Part shown: piece by piece, positions 35,978 through 44,683 of the stretch
How the letters are laid out: the number at the start of each line of letters is the position of its first letter
Position numbering within the stretch: position 1 is the stretch's first letter
Source of the DNA: Dactylosporangium fulvum
Lineage (GTDB): Bacteria; Actinomycetota; Actinomycetes; Mycobacteriales; Micromonosporaceae
Assembly: GCF_025137375.1 (NCBI RefSeq)
Contig: NZ_CP073720.1
Span: forward strand, 5,604,501-5,668,500
Reading direction: 5' to 3'
Length of the DNA: 64,000 bases
Program-made: the position numbers and the translations under genes
The notes under the pieces: model-generated
The model's database searches: none
Seen by the model: the letters and a program-made list of their open reading frames with translations, nothing else
What the model was told of the DNA's origin: nothing

Positions 35978-36526
35978 CTATCCGCGGTCGACCCATGAGC
36001 GGTACCTCGTGCCGTCGATGTTGTCCAGGTAGTACTCGCGCAGGTCGGCGCGGGTGACGAAGATCGCGGCGAAGATCAGCAGGACGGCCGCGAGCAGCCC
36101 GGTGATGCCGTGGAAGGTGACGTACCAGCCGGGGACCGCCCGCGCGTACTCCGTCCGGAGCAGTTCCGGCTCGACGCCCGTCGGCGCGACCGCCCACTCC
36201 GGCCCGCCGACCAGGCCGCAGAGCAGGCTGAGCGCGAGCGACGGCGCGATGACCCACAGCGCGACCCGGACCTTGTTGGACGGGCTGCGCACGAACACGA
36301 CGAGCAGGCCGACGAGGACGGCCCCGACGGCGGAGATCACGAGGTTGTTGGTCAGGTCGACGCGCACCTGCGACAGCGAATGCGCGGACATGAGCTTCGT
36401 GTGCAGGTGGCCGAGGTTGCGCAGGGCGATCGAGGTCAGGGTGACGTCGGCCGCGAGCAGCAGCGCGGTCGTGACCACCGCCGCGTAGACCACCCTGACC
36501 TGTGTGGAGACGTGCATCACACCCAT
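35978..36526 (-). CDS. Four-helix integral membrane protein
   Basis: 182 residues with four hydrophobic segments (about 10-35, 60-80, 86-105, 138-160). ATG 36526 or ATG 36517. The start codon abuts a 14-bp palindrome that may control this gene or the divergent permease. No family recognised. Confidence 0.75.
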   Translation of the reverse strand: MGVMHVSTQVRVVYAAVVTTALLLAADVTLTSIALRNLGHLHTKLMSAHSLSQVRVDLTNNLVISAVGAVLVGLLVVFVRSPSNKVRVALWVIAPSLALSLLCGLVGGPEWAVAPTGVEPELLRTEYARAVPGWYVTFHGITGLLAAVLLIFAAIFVTRADLREYYLDNIDGTRYRSWVDRG

Positions 36527-36540
36527 CTACGTCAACGTAG
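36527..36540. promoter_or_regulatory. Perfect 14-bp operator-like palindrome
   Basis: CTACGTCAACGTAG directly precedes the start codon of the membrane protein gene and lies 80 bp from the divergent TauE-type gene. Confidence 0.4.
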
Positions 36541-36620
36541 TACGTCCGGGCGAGTGGTCATACCCACCAATCCGACCGACAACATAGACAGCGGGCGACC
36601 GGGTCGGCAAACTTCTCCGG

Positions 36621-37580
36621 ATGGATCCCGTGATGGCCCTGGCCGGCCTCGGCGTCGGCGTGATCGTCGGTCTCACCGGCATGGGTGGCGGCGCCCTGAT
36701 GACACCGATCCTGGTGTTGTTCTTCGGCGTGCCGCCGCTCGCCGCGGTGTCCAGCGACCTGGCGGCGAGCGCGGTCATGAAGCCGTTCGGCGGCTGGGTG
36801 CACGCCCGCCGCGGCACGGTCAACTGGTCGCTGGTCCGCTGGCTGTGCGTCGGCAGCGTGCCCAGCGCGTTCCTGGGTGTGCTGCTCATGCGCGCGATCG
36901 GCGGCGGGGACACGGTCCAGCAGGTCGTGCGGGTCTCGCTCGGCGCGGCACTGCTCCTGGCGGTCGTGGGGCTGCTGGTCAAGACGTACAGCCGCCGGGA
37001 GACCTCGGCGACCGGCGCGCTCGCCACCGTCAAGGTGCGCCCGGTGCCCACGGCGCTGCTCGGCGCGCTGGGCGGGCTCGTCGTCGGCATGACCTCGGTC
37101 GGCTCCGGCTCGCTGATCATCGTCATCCTGCTCGTGCTCTATCCGGCCCTGCGCGCCAACGACCTGGTCGGCACCGATCTCGTGCAGGCCGTGCCGCTGG
37201 TGGCCGCGGCGGCGATCGGCCACGCGGTCTTCGGCGACCTGCAGCTCGACCTGGCCGCCGCCGTGCTGGTCGGCTCGGTGCCCGGCGTCCTGATCGGTGC
37301 GCGGCTGTCGTCGCGCGCCCCCGCCGGGGTGGTCCGGGCCGCGCTGATCATCGTGCTCCTCGCGAGCGCCCTGAAGCTGTTCGAGGTGCCGAACGTCCCG
37401 GTGGTGCTCATCGTGGCCGCCGCGACGGCCTTCGCGGTCTTCGAGGGACGCCGTCGCGCCCGCGGCCGGCGTGCGGCGGCGCCCGGACACGCCGGTCAGG
37501 AACCGGTTCATGCTGCGGCGCAACCGCAAGAACGACGCATCACGGACGAGACGGATGTGAAACAGGCAGAATCACGGTGA
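36621..37580 (+). CDS. Sulfite exporter TauE/SafE family permease
   Basis: 319 residues with about eight membrane segments. Repeated TauE motifs are GVIVGLTGMGGGALMTPIL (N-half) and GLVVGMTSVGSGSLIIVIL (C-half), the internal duplication typical of the family. The C-terminus is a basic tail rich in Arg/Ala. Likely exports sulfite, sulfonates or other small anions. ATG 36621; pgi follows 35 bp downstream. Confidence 0.9.
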   Translation: MDPVMALAGLGVGVIVGLTGMGGGALMTPILVLFFGVPPLAAVSSDLAASAVMKPFGGWVHARRGTVNWSLVRWLCVGSVPSAFLGVLLMRAIGGGDTVQQVVRVSLGAALLLAVVGLLVKTYSRRETSATGALATVKVRPVPTALLGALGGLVVGMTSVGSGSLIIVILLVLYPALRANDLVGTDLVQAVPLVAAAAIGHAVFGDLQLDLAAAVLVGSVPGVLIGARLSSRAPAGVVRAALIIVLLASALKLFEVPNVPVVLIVAAATAFAVFEGRRRARGRRAAAPGHAGQEPVHAAAQPQERRITDETDVKQAESR

Positions 37581-37615
37581 CTGTGGTTCCTCGCTGACGT
37601 CGCTAGGAGTTCCTG

Positions 37616-39247
37616 ATGCCCAGGCTCAACCACCTGTCCGAGTGGTCCGCGCTGGCCAAGCACCGCGCGGAGCTCGGAGAGGTGCACCTGCGTGACCTCT
37701 TCGCCGCCGACGCCGACCGTGGCGGGCGCTACTCGCTGCAGGTCGGCGACCTCTACCTCGACTACGCCAAACACCTCGTGACCGACGAGACCCTCAGCCT
37801 CCTGCGCGAGCTCGCCGCCGCGCGCGGGGTGAACGAGTTGCGCGACGCCATGTTCCGCGGCGACAAGATCAATTTCACCGAGCACCGGGCGGTGCTGCAC
37901 ACCGCGCTGCGCGCGCCGCGCGACGCGGTCGTCGAGGTCGACGGCGAGAACGTGGTGCCGAAGGTCCACGCGGTGCTCGACCGGATGGCCGCGTTCACCG
38001 ACCGCGTCCGCTCCGGCGAGTGGACCGGCTTCACCGGCGAGCGCATCACCACGATCGTCAACATCGGCATCGGCGGCTCCGACCTCGGCCCGGCGATGGC
38101 CTACGAGGCCCTCCGCGCCTACACCGACCGCGGCCTCGTTTTCCACTTCGTCTCCAACGTCGACCCTGCCGACCTGCACGAGGCGCTGGTCGCCGCCGAC
38201 CCGGCGCGGACGCTGTTCATCATCTCGTCGAAGACGTTCACCACGATCGAGACGATCACCAACGCGACCGCGGCCCGCAAGTGGCTCGTCGAGGCGCTGG
38301 GTGACGAGGCCGCGGTGGCCAAGCACTTCGTCGCCGTGTCGACCAACGCGAACGAGGTGGCGAAGTTCGGCATCGACACGGCCAACATGTTCGAGTTCTG
38401 GGACTGGGTCGGCGGGCGTTACTCGTACGACTCGGCGATCGGCCTCTCGCTGATGATCGCGCTCGGCCCGGCCGGTTTCCGGCAGATGCTCGACGGGTTC
38501 CACCTGATGGACGAGCACTTCCGCACGGCGCCGCCCGAGCAGAACGCGCCGCTGCTGCTGGGCCTGCTCGGCATCTGGTACCGCAACTTCCACGACGCGC
38601 AGACCCACGCCGTGCTGCCCTACAGCCACTACATGTCGAAGTTCCCGGCCTACCTCCAGCAGCTCGACATGGAGTCCAACGGCAAGTCGGTCGCCCGCGA
38701 CGGCCGGCCGGTCGACTGGGACACCGGCCCGGTCGTCTGGGGCACCCCGGGCACCAACGGCCAGCACGCGTACTACCAGCTACTCCACCAGGGCACGATG
38801 CTCGTACCGGCGGACCTGATCGGCTTCGCCCGGCCGCTCACCGAGCTGGGCGAACTGGCGGAGCAGCACGACCTGCTCATGGCCAACCTGTTCGCGCAGG
38901 GCCAGGCGCTGGCGTTCGGCAAGCCGGCCGAGCAGGTGGCCGCGGAGGGCGTGGCGGAGGCGGAGGTGCCGCACCGCACCTTCCATGGCAACCGCCCCTC
39001 GACGACGATCCTGGCGACCGAGCTCAACCCGTCGGTGCTCGGCCAGCTGGTCGCGCTGTACGAGCACAAGGTGTTCGTCCAGGGCGCGATCTGGGACATC
39101 GACTCCTTCGACCAGTGGGGCGTCGAGCTCGGCAAGGTCCTGGCCAAGCGGATCGAGCCGGCCCTGACCGAAGGCGCGGAGCTCCCGGGCCTGGACAGCT
39201 CCACGGCCACGCTGGTCGCCCGCTACCGGACCAAACGCGGCCGCTGA
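37616..39247 (+). CDS. pgi: Glucose-6-phosphate isomerase
   Basis: 543 residues, full length for bacterial PGI. Signatures: NIGIGGSDLGPAMAYEAL, VGGRYSYDSAIGLS (signature 1 region), GTNGQHAYYQLLHQGT (signature 2, catalytic His and flanking residues) and the C-terminal FDQWGVELGKVLA. Interconverts glucose-6-phosphate and fructose-6-phosphate in glycolysis and gluconeogenesis. ATG 37616 follows AGGAG. Here it is not beside zwf/tal, as it is in many actinobacteria. Confidence 0.97.
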   Translation: MPRLNHLSEWSALAKHRAELGEVHLRDLFAADADRGGRYSLQVGDLYLDYAKHLVTDETLSLLRELAAARGVNELRDAMFRGDKINFTEHRAVLHTALRAPRDAVVEVDGENVVPKVHAVLDRMAAFTDRVRSGEWTGFTGERITTIVNIGIGGSDLGPAMAYEALRAYTDRGLVFHFVSNVDPADLHEALVAADPARTLFIISSKTFTTIETITNATAARKWLVEALGDEAAVAKHFVAVSTNANEVAKFGIDTANMFEFWDWVGGRYSYDSAIGLSLMIALGPAGFRQMLDGFHLMDEHFRTAPPEQNAPLLLGLLGIWYRNFHDAQTHAVLPYSHYMSKFPAYLQQLDMESNGKSVARDGRPVDWDTGPVVWGTPGTNGQHAYYQLLHQGTMLVPADLIGFARPLTELGELAEQHDLLMANLFAQGQALAFGKPAEQVAAEGVAEAEVPHRTFHGNRPSTTILATELNPSVLGQLVALYEHKVFVQGAIWDIDSFDQWGVELGKVLAKRIEPALTEGAELPGLDSSTATLVARYRTKRGR

Positions 39248-39265
39248 CCCACCCGCTCCGCGCAC

Positions 39266-39346
39266 CGCGTTGATCATGCACTTGCGGTTCCCACCAATCC
39301 GGACACTCCGGGAGTGTCACGGCACCACAACTGCATGATCAACGCG
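39266..39346. repeat. Long palindrome D (15-bp arms with inner hairpin)
   Basis: CGCGTTGATCATGCA / TGCATGATCAACGCG, perfect over 15 bp, enclosing a perfect ACACTCC-G-GGAGTGT inner hairpin (39303-39317). The right half (GGCACCACAACTGCA-GATC) recurs in palindrome E at 63.5 kb. It lies 18 bp after pgi and may double as its terminator. The remaining 146 bp to the next gene show nothing else. Confidence 0.85.
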
Positions 39347-39492
39347 GGAGGCGGGGGCGACGGCGCGACAAGAACCGCCGCGAGCAGGCCGAGCACCAGT
39401 GCCGCCGATGCCCAACTTGATCTTGGCGAGCGCGGAGCAGTCGTGAAACTTCCATGTGTCACGTTTGGGCGGCCTGCCGCGTCCGTGTTGCC

Positions 39493-40596
39493 ATGCGGAC
39501 CATCACAGTCATCGGCGGCGGGTTCGCCGGACTCGTCGCGGCGATCTCATGCGCGGAGGCCGGCGCGCGGGTGCGGCTCTTCGAGGCGCACACCACGCTG
39601 GGCGGGCGGGCCCGGGCCACTCCCCCGCCGTACGTGGCCCACGACGGGCCGCACGTGCTCTACGCCGACGGCCCCTGGTGGGCCTGGCTGGCGGAACGGG
39701 ACCTCGTCGGGCCCTGCTCGGCGGCGCCGCTGCGCGGCTTCCGGTTCCGGCACCGGGGCTCGCTGCGCCGGACCCCGCCGGCCGCGCTCGGGACGGTGCT
39801 GGCCCGGCGGTGGCGCAAGGCGCCGGTCGACCGGTCGTTCGCCGAATGGGCGGGCTGCCCGGAGGCCGCGGCGCTGATGGGCGTGGCGACGTTCGACCAC
39901 GATCCGGGCCGGCTTTCGGCGGCGTTCGTGTGGGACCGGATGCGGAGGGTGTTCGCGGTACCGCCGCCGGCGCGCTACGTCACCGGCGGCTGGAACGGTC
40001 TCATCACCCGGCTGGCCGCTCACGCATCGGCCCGCGGCGTGACGATCACCACGGGGACACGGGTCGTGGATCTCCCGTCGCCGCCAGTCATCGTCGCGAC
40101 GTCCCTCGACGCGGCGGCGCGGCTGCTGGGAACGGCGTTTCCCGCCGTTGAGAGCGGCCGGGCGGTGCTGCTGGACCTCGCGGTGACGGCGGCGCCACGG
40201 GACGCGTTCGTGGTGTCGGACCTGGACGAGGCAGGGTGGCTGGAGCGGTACACGGCGCCGGACCCATCACTCGCACCGCCGGGCGAGTCGCTGGTGCAGG
40301 CCCAGGTGCCGTTGCGGCCCGGCGAGTCGCGGGCCGACGGCACGGCCCGGCTGGAGGCACTGGTCGACGCGGGCCTGCCGGGCTGGCGGGAGCGGGTGAC
40401 CTGGCGCCGCGAGGCGGTGGCGAACCGGCGCACCGGGGCGCTCGACCTGCCCGGGCAGACGTGGCGGGACCGGCCGGCGGTGGACCGGGGCGACGGCGTG
40501 TTCCTGGCCGGTGACATGGTGGCGGCGCCGGGCCTGCTGAGCGAGGTGTCCTTCCACAGCGCGGTGCAGGCGGCACGGCTGGCCCTGACCGCCTGA
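39493..40596 (+). CDS. FAD-dependent amine oxidase/phytoene-desaturase-like oxidoreductase
   Basis: 367 residues. N-terminal dinucleotide-binding motif TVIGGGFAGLVAAISCAEAGARVRLFEA, then GGRAR (FAD-phosphate contact) and a C-terminal FAD motif GVFLAGDMVAAPGLLSEVSFHSAV. It belongs to the NAD(P)-binding Rossmann amine-oxidase group; the size fits a small desaturase or oxidase. Stand-alone, so substrate unknown. ATG 39493 without a clear RBS. Confidence 0.85.
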   Translation: MRTITVIGGGFAGLVAAISCAEAGARVRLFEAHTTLGGRARATPPPYVAHDGPHVLYADGPWWAWLAERDLVGPCSAAPLRGFRFRHRGSLRRTPPAALGTVLARRWRKAPVDRSFAEWAGCPEAAALMGVATFDHDPGRLSAAFVWDRMRRVFAVPPPARYVTGGWNGLITRLAAHASARGVTITTGTRVVDLPSPPVIVATSLDAAARLLGTAFPAVESGRAVLLDLAVTAAPRDAFVVSDLDEAGWLERYTAPDPSLAPPGESLVQAQVPLRPGESRADGTARLEALVDAGLPGWRERVTWRREAVANRRTGALDLPGQTWRDRPAVDRGDGVFLAGDMVAAPGLLSEVSFHSAVQAARLALTA

Positions 40597-40649
40597 GGCC
40601 GGCGCGTACAGCGGGGGTATGTCTGTGCCGGCGGCCGGACCCTGAGCCG

Positions 40650-41831
40650 TTACGGAAGGGTCAGGCGGGCCGTCGTGCCGGCCGGGGAGGAACTCAGCGT
40701 GACCCGGCCGCCGTGCGCCGTCGCGGTCTCCTGGGCGATGTGCAGGCCCAGGCCGACGCCCGGCACCGCCTGGGCACGGGAGTGGCGGCCGCGGTAGAAG
40801 CGCTGGAAGACGTGCGGGAGTTCGTCGGGCGGGACGCCGACGCCCGTGTCGGTGACCTCGACCGTGGGGACGGGCGCGACGACCGTACGCACCGTGACCG
40901 TGCCGCCCGGCGGGGTGAAGAGGATGCCGTTGCGGATCAGCTGCCGGACCGCTTGGGTGAGCCGCGTGACGTCGACACGCACGGCGGCCGCCTGGGTCGG
41001 GGGCTCGACGACGAGGTCGATGCCGCGCTGCTCGGCGGCGGGACGGCAGGCGTGCGCCGCCGCCGTGGCGATCACGTGCAGCTCGACCGGGGCGCGGTGC
41101 AGCACGAGCGGGACGTCGGCCGGGCGGGTGCCGTTGAGCAGGTGGTCGACCATGCCGACGAGACGCTCGCCGTTGCGGTGGATCGGCTCCACCAGCTTGC
41201 CGAACGCGGCGAACCGCTCGTCGTCGGTGAGCAGCTCGAGGTACCCCTGGATGGCCGTCACCGGCGTGCGCAGTTCGTGGGAGATCGTCGCGATGAGGTC
41301 CTCCTCCCGCTGGGTGACGCGGGCCAGCTCGTCGCCCAGTTCGGTGAGCATCACCCGGCTGCGGATGAGCGACAGGTGCCCGGTGGCCTGCCGGGCGAGG
41401 GTGTCGAGCGCCTCACGCTGGCGGTCGCCGACGTCGCCCGGGCGGTCGTCGACGACGCAGAGGGCGCCGAGCGCGTGGCCGTCGTCGTCGATCAGCGGGG
41501 AGCCGGCGTAGAAGCGGATGTACGGATCGCCGACGACGTTGGCGTACCCGTGGAAGCGCTCGTCGGCACGCGCGTCGGGGACCACGAGCTGCCGCCGGGC
41601 GTCGGCGGTCACGGCGCAGAAGGAGATGCCACGCGGGCTCTCCGAGCCGGCGAGGCCGGTGTTGCCGGCGTACCATTGCCGATCGCGGTCGACGAGCGAG
41701 ACCGCGGACATCGGGGTGCCGAAGACGGACGTCGCCAACCGGGTGAGATCATCGAGCTCGCGGGGGCGGGGACGGTCGAGGACACCGTAGCTGTGCAGCG
41801 CGGAAAGCCGGGCTTCCTCGTCGACCGTCAT
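40650..41831 (-). CDS. GAF-domain sensor histidine kinase
   Basis: 393 residues, soluble. GAF domain about 20-165 (FGTPMSAVSLVDRDRQWY; YAGSPLIDDDGHALGALCVVD). HisKA with ISHELRTPVTAIQGYLELL (His about 185). HATPase with NGIL (N-box; here RNGILFT), DTGVGVP and GLGLHIAQETATAHGG. ATG 41831 behind GAGAGGAC. No partner response regulator is adjacent; the orphan receiver at 4.3 kb is one possible partner (speculative). Confidence 0.92.
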   Translation of the reverse strand: MTVDEEARLSALHSYGVLDRPRPRELDDLTRLATSVFGTPMSAVSLVDRDRQWYAGNTGLAGSESPRGISFCAVTADARRQLVVPDARADERFHGYANVVGDPYIRFYAGSPLIDDDGHALGALCVVDDRPGDVGDRQREALDTLARQATGHLSLIRSRVMLTELGDELARVTQREEDLIATISHELRTPVTAIQGYLELLTDDERFAAFGKLVEPIHRNGERLVGMVDHLLNGTRPADVPLVLHRAPVELHVIATAAAHACRPAAEQRGIDLVVEPPTQAAAVRVDVTRLTQAVRQLIRNGILFTPPGGTVTVRTVVAPVPTVEVTDTGVGVPPDELPHVFQRFYRGRHSRAQAVPGVGLGLHIAQETATAHGGRVTLSSSPAGTTARLTLP

Positions 41832-41979
41832 GGGGTCCTCTCCCTTCTGATCTGATCTGCGGCGTACCATGCCAGGTTGCGCCCGCCGGGGAGCCGCGCC
41901 GAACGCACTGCGTTGCGGCGGGGGTGCTTCCGCTCTGAGAGAAACGCACCGGCGCCGTTCCGAAAATCGGTTGACCGAG

Positions 41980-41993
41980 TGAGCGCTCGCTCA
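41980..41993. promoter_or_regulatory. TetR operator
   Basis: TGAGCG-CT-CGCTCA, with GACCG / CGGTC in the outer flanks (41973-42001), 14 bp before the TetR start. Typical AcrR/QacR-style T-G-A-G-C-G half-sites; likely controls the TetR-ABC exporter operon. Confidence 0.7.
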
Positions 41994-42006
41994 TTACGGT
42001 CACGGC

Positions 42007-42621
42007 GTGAACCAGACCCGTCGTCGGCGGGTGCCGGCACTCGCTCCCGACGACCGGCGCGCCGCGCTCATCGCGGTGACCCTGCCGCTGCTGCGCACCC
42101 ACGGTGCGGCGATCACGACGCGGCAGATCGCCGAGGCCGCAGGTGTCGCCGAGGGCACGATCTTCGGCGTCTTCCCGGACAAGGCTTCGCTCATCTCGGC
42201 CGCCCTGTCCACCGCTTTCGACGAGCATCCGATGCTACGGGCGCTGTCCGCGATCGACCCGGAGTCGTCGCTGCGCGCGCGGATGGCCGACGTGGTGGCC
42301 ATCCTCGTCCGCCGGTTCGAGGCGAACATCCAACTGATGATGGTGGCCCGCACACTGCCGCACGACACGGCGGGTCCAGTCATGACCAACCTTATGGCGG
42401 GCCGGCGGCGTCTCACGGAAGCCGTCGCGGCCGTCATCGAGCCGGACCGCGACAAGCTGCGCCGCAGCCCGATGTCCACCGCCCGTCTGCTGATCGCACT
42501 CGTGGTCACCACGGTGCGCAGCGAACTCACCGAACCCGACGTGTTCACACCCGACGAACTGGTCGGAGTGTTGCTCGACGGCCTGCTGACCCGTCCGACT
42601 GGAGAAGCCCGAGAATGCTGA
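42007..42621 (+). CDS. TetR/AcrR family regulator of the adjacent ABC exporter
   Basis: 204 residues. Helix-turn-helix about 18-62 (ITTRQIAEAAGVAEGTIFGVFPDKASLI). The C-terminal half is a ligand-binding helical domain. GTG 42007. Its stop overlaps the start of the first ABC gene (ATGCTGA), so the operon is translationally coupled and the regulator probably senses an exported compound. Confidence 0.92.
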   Translation: MNQTRRRRVPALAPDDRRAALIAVTLPLLRTHGAAITTRQIAEAAGVAEGTIFGVFPDKASLISAALSTAFDEHPMLRALSAIDPESSLRARMADVVAILVRRFEANIQLMMVARTLPHDTAGPVMTNLMAGRRRLTEAVAAVIEPDRDKLRRSPMSTARLLIALVVTTVRSELTEPDVFTPDELVGVLLDGLLTRPTGEAREC

Positions 42622-44351
42622 TCCGCCTGCTCAAAACCTATCTGGGCCCCTACCGGGGGCCGATCACCCTGGTGGTGGTGCTGCAACTCGTGCAGACGCT
42701 CGCCACGCTGTACCTGCCGACGCTCAACGCCGACATCATCGACAACGGCGTGGTGAAGGGCGACACCGGCTACATTTTCCGCATCGGCGGCTGGATGCTC
42801 GCCGTCACCCTGGTCCAGATCGTCTGTTCCGCGGCCGCCGTCTACTTCGGCGCCCGCACCGCCATGGCGCTCGGGCGGGACGTCCGCGCCGGCATCTTCG
42901 CCAAGGTGCAGGATCTCTCCGCGCGGGAGGTCGGGCACTTCGGCGCGCCGTCGCTCATCACCCGCACGACGAACGACATCCAGCAGGTACAGATGCTGGT
43001 CCTGATGACGTTCACGCTCATGGTCTCGGCGCCGATCATGTGCTTCGGCGGCATCCTGCTGGCGCTGCACCAGGACGTGCCGCTCTCGGCGCTGCTGCTG
43101 GTCGTGGTCCCGGTCCTGATCGGGGTCATCTCGGTCATCGTGGTGCGGATGCGGCCGCTGTTCCGCACCATGCAGGAGCGCATCGACCTCGTGAACCGGG
43201 TGATCCGCGAGCAGATCACCGGCATCCGGGTGATCCGCGCGTTCGTCCGCGACGAGCACGAGCGGGTGCGGTTCGCCCGCACCAACGGCGACCTTCGCGA
43301 CGTCTCGCTCGCCGTGGGGCGGCTGATGTCGCTGATGTTCCCGACGGTCATGCTCATCGTCAACGCCTCCAGCATCCTCGTGCTCTGGTTCGGCGCGCAC
43401 CGCATCGACAGCGGACAGATGCAGGTCGGTGCGCTGACGGCGTTCCTGAGCTACCTGATGCAGATCCTCATGGCCGTCATGATGGCCACGTTCATGTTCG
43501 TGATGATCCCGCGGGCCGAGGTGTGCGCCGAGCGGATCCAGGAGGTGCTCACCACCGATTCGAGCGTGACCATCGCGGCCGCGCCGGTGACGAGCCTGTC
43601 CCAGCACGGCGAGCTGGAACTGCGCGACGTCGAGTTCCACTACCCGGGCGCGGAGGCCCCGGTGCTCAGCGGCGTCAACCTCGTCGCCCACCCCGGCCAG
43701 ACCACGGCCATCATCGGCAGCACCGGCGCGGGCAAGACGACGCTGCTCAACCTGGTGCCGCGGCTGTTCGACACGACCGGCGGCACGGTGCTGGTCGACG
43801 GCGTCGACGTGCGCCGCTTCGACCCGGCGCTGCTGGCGGCGACGGTCAGCATGGTGCCGCAGAAGCCGTACCTCTTCTCCGGCACCGTCGCGACGAACCT
43901 GCGGTACGGGCGGCCGGACGCGACCGACGACGAGCTGTGGCGGGCGCTGGAGGTGGCACAGGCGGCCGACTTCGTCCGGCTGATGTCCGGCGAGCTCGAC
44001 GCTCCCATCGCCCAGGGCGGCACCAACGTCTCCGGCGGGCAGCGGCAGCGCCTGGCGATCGCCCGCACGCTGGTCGCCCGGCCGGAGATCTACCTGTTCG
44101 ACGACTCGTTCTCGGCGCTGGACTACGCGACGGACGCAGCGCTGCGGGAGGCGCTGCGCACTGAGATCGCGGATGCGACCGTGGTCATCGTGGCACAGCG
44201 GGTGAGCACGATCCGCGACGCCGACCGCATCGTCGTGCTCGACGAGGGCCGCGTCGTCGGCACCGGCACCCACCAGGAACTCATGGACGGCAACACGACC
44301 TACCGCGAGATCGTGCTGTCGCAGCTGACGGAGCAGGAGGCCGCGGCATGA
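42615..44351 (+). CDS. ABC exporter half-transporter 1 (degenerate ATP site)
   Basis: 578 residues, six membrane helices (about 15-310) then a nucleotide-binding domain. Walker A GSTGAGKTT (about 366), signature NVSGGQRQR (about 471), Walker B YLFDDSFSALD (about 492) where the catalytic Glu is Asp, and H-loop VAQRVST (about 526) where His is Gln. These are the hallmarks of the inactive half of heterodimeric exporters such as LmrCD, BmrCD and TM287/288. Partner is the gene at 44680. Likely exports drugs or lipophilic compounds. Confidence 0.93.
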   Translation: MLIRLLKTYLGPYRGPITLVVVLQLVQTLATLYLPTLNADIIDNGVVKGDTGYIFRIGGWMLAVTLVQIVCSAAAVYFGARTAMALGRDVRAGIFAKVQDLSAREVGHFGAPSLITRTTNDIQQVQMLVLMTFTLMVSAPIMCFGGILLALHQDVPLSALLLVVVPVLIGVISVIVVRMRPLFRTMQERIDLVNRVIREQITGIRVIRAFVRDEHERVRFARTNGDLRDVSLAVGRLMSLMFPTVMLIVNASSILVLWFGAHRIDSGQMQVGALTAFLSYLMQILMAVMMATFMFVMIPRAEVCAERIQEVLTTDSSVTIAAAPVTSLSQHGELELRDVEFHYPGAEAPVLSGVNLVAHPGQTTAIIGSTGAGKTTLLNLVPRLFDTTGGTVLVDGVDVRRFDPALLAATVSMVPQKPYLFSGTVATNLRYGRPDATDDELWRALEVAQAADFVRLMSGELDAPIAQGGTNVSGGQRQRLAIARTLVARPEIYLFDDSFSALDYATDAALREALRTEIADATVVIVAQRVSTIRDADRIVVLDEGRVVGTGTHQELMDGNTTYREIVLSQLTEQEAAA

Positions 44352-44679
44352 CCGCCGGAGCGCAGCGGAGGCGGGCAGGCTGCGGGTCTGTTCAGGTCTT
44401 CAAGAAAGACAGCATGACCGCCGGAGCGCAGCGGAGGCGGGCAGGCTGCGGGTCTGTTCAGGCCTCCAAGAAAGACAGCATGACCGCCGGAGCGCAGCGG
44501 AGGCGGGCAGGCTGCGGGTCTGTTCAGGCCTCCAAGAAAGACAGCATGACCGCCGGAGCGCAGCGGAGGCGGGCAGGCTGCGGGTCTGTTCAGGCCTCCA
44601 AGAAAGACAGCATGACCGCCGGAGCGCAGCGGAGGCGGGCAGGCTGCGGGTCTGTCTCGAGTATTCAAGGAAGGGCAGC
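44348..44679 (+). repeat. 66-bp tandem repeat array (four units plus a 68-bp divergent fifth)
   Basis: Units start at 44348, 44414, 44480 and 44546 (66 bp each) and 44612 (68 bp). Units 2-4 are identical to one another; unit 1 differs by two bases near its end. Each begins ATGACCGCCGGAGCGCAG and ends AAGAAAGACAGC, a weak copy of the AAGGAAGGGCAGC that precedes the real start at 44680. Very recent expansion is implied. Confidence 0.97.
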
Positions 44680-44683
44680 ATGA
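44348..44683 (+). CDS. In-frame repeat ORF linking the two ABC genes
   Basis: 111 codons beginning ATG 44348, overlapping the stop of the first ABC gene as ATGA, and ending TGA 44681-44683, overlapping the start of the second as ATGA. It is five copies of a 22-residue unit starting MTAGAQRRRAGCG and ending ASKKDS; the fifth is altered (VSSIQGRAA). The product would be Arg/Lys-rich, one Cys per unit, no membrane segment. It may be a real small protein or only a translation relay whose job is coupling. No family recognised. Confidence 0.5.
   Translation: MTAGAQRRRAGCGSVQVFKKDSMTAGAQRRRAGCGSVQASKKDSMTAGAQRRRAGCGSVQASKKDSMTAGAQRRRAGCGSVQASKKDSMTAGAQRRRAGCGSVSSIQGRAA

Noticed and set aside
39274..39462. 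62-codon minus-strand ORF with a hydrophobic stretch
   Set aside because: Lies over palindrome D with no RBS; probably not translated.
44348..44679. CRISPR-like look of the repeats
   Set aside because: Units are directly contiguous with no unique spacers and no cas genes nearby.
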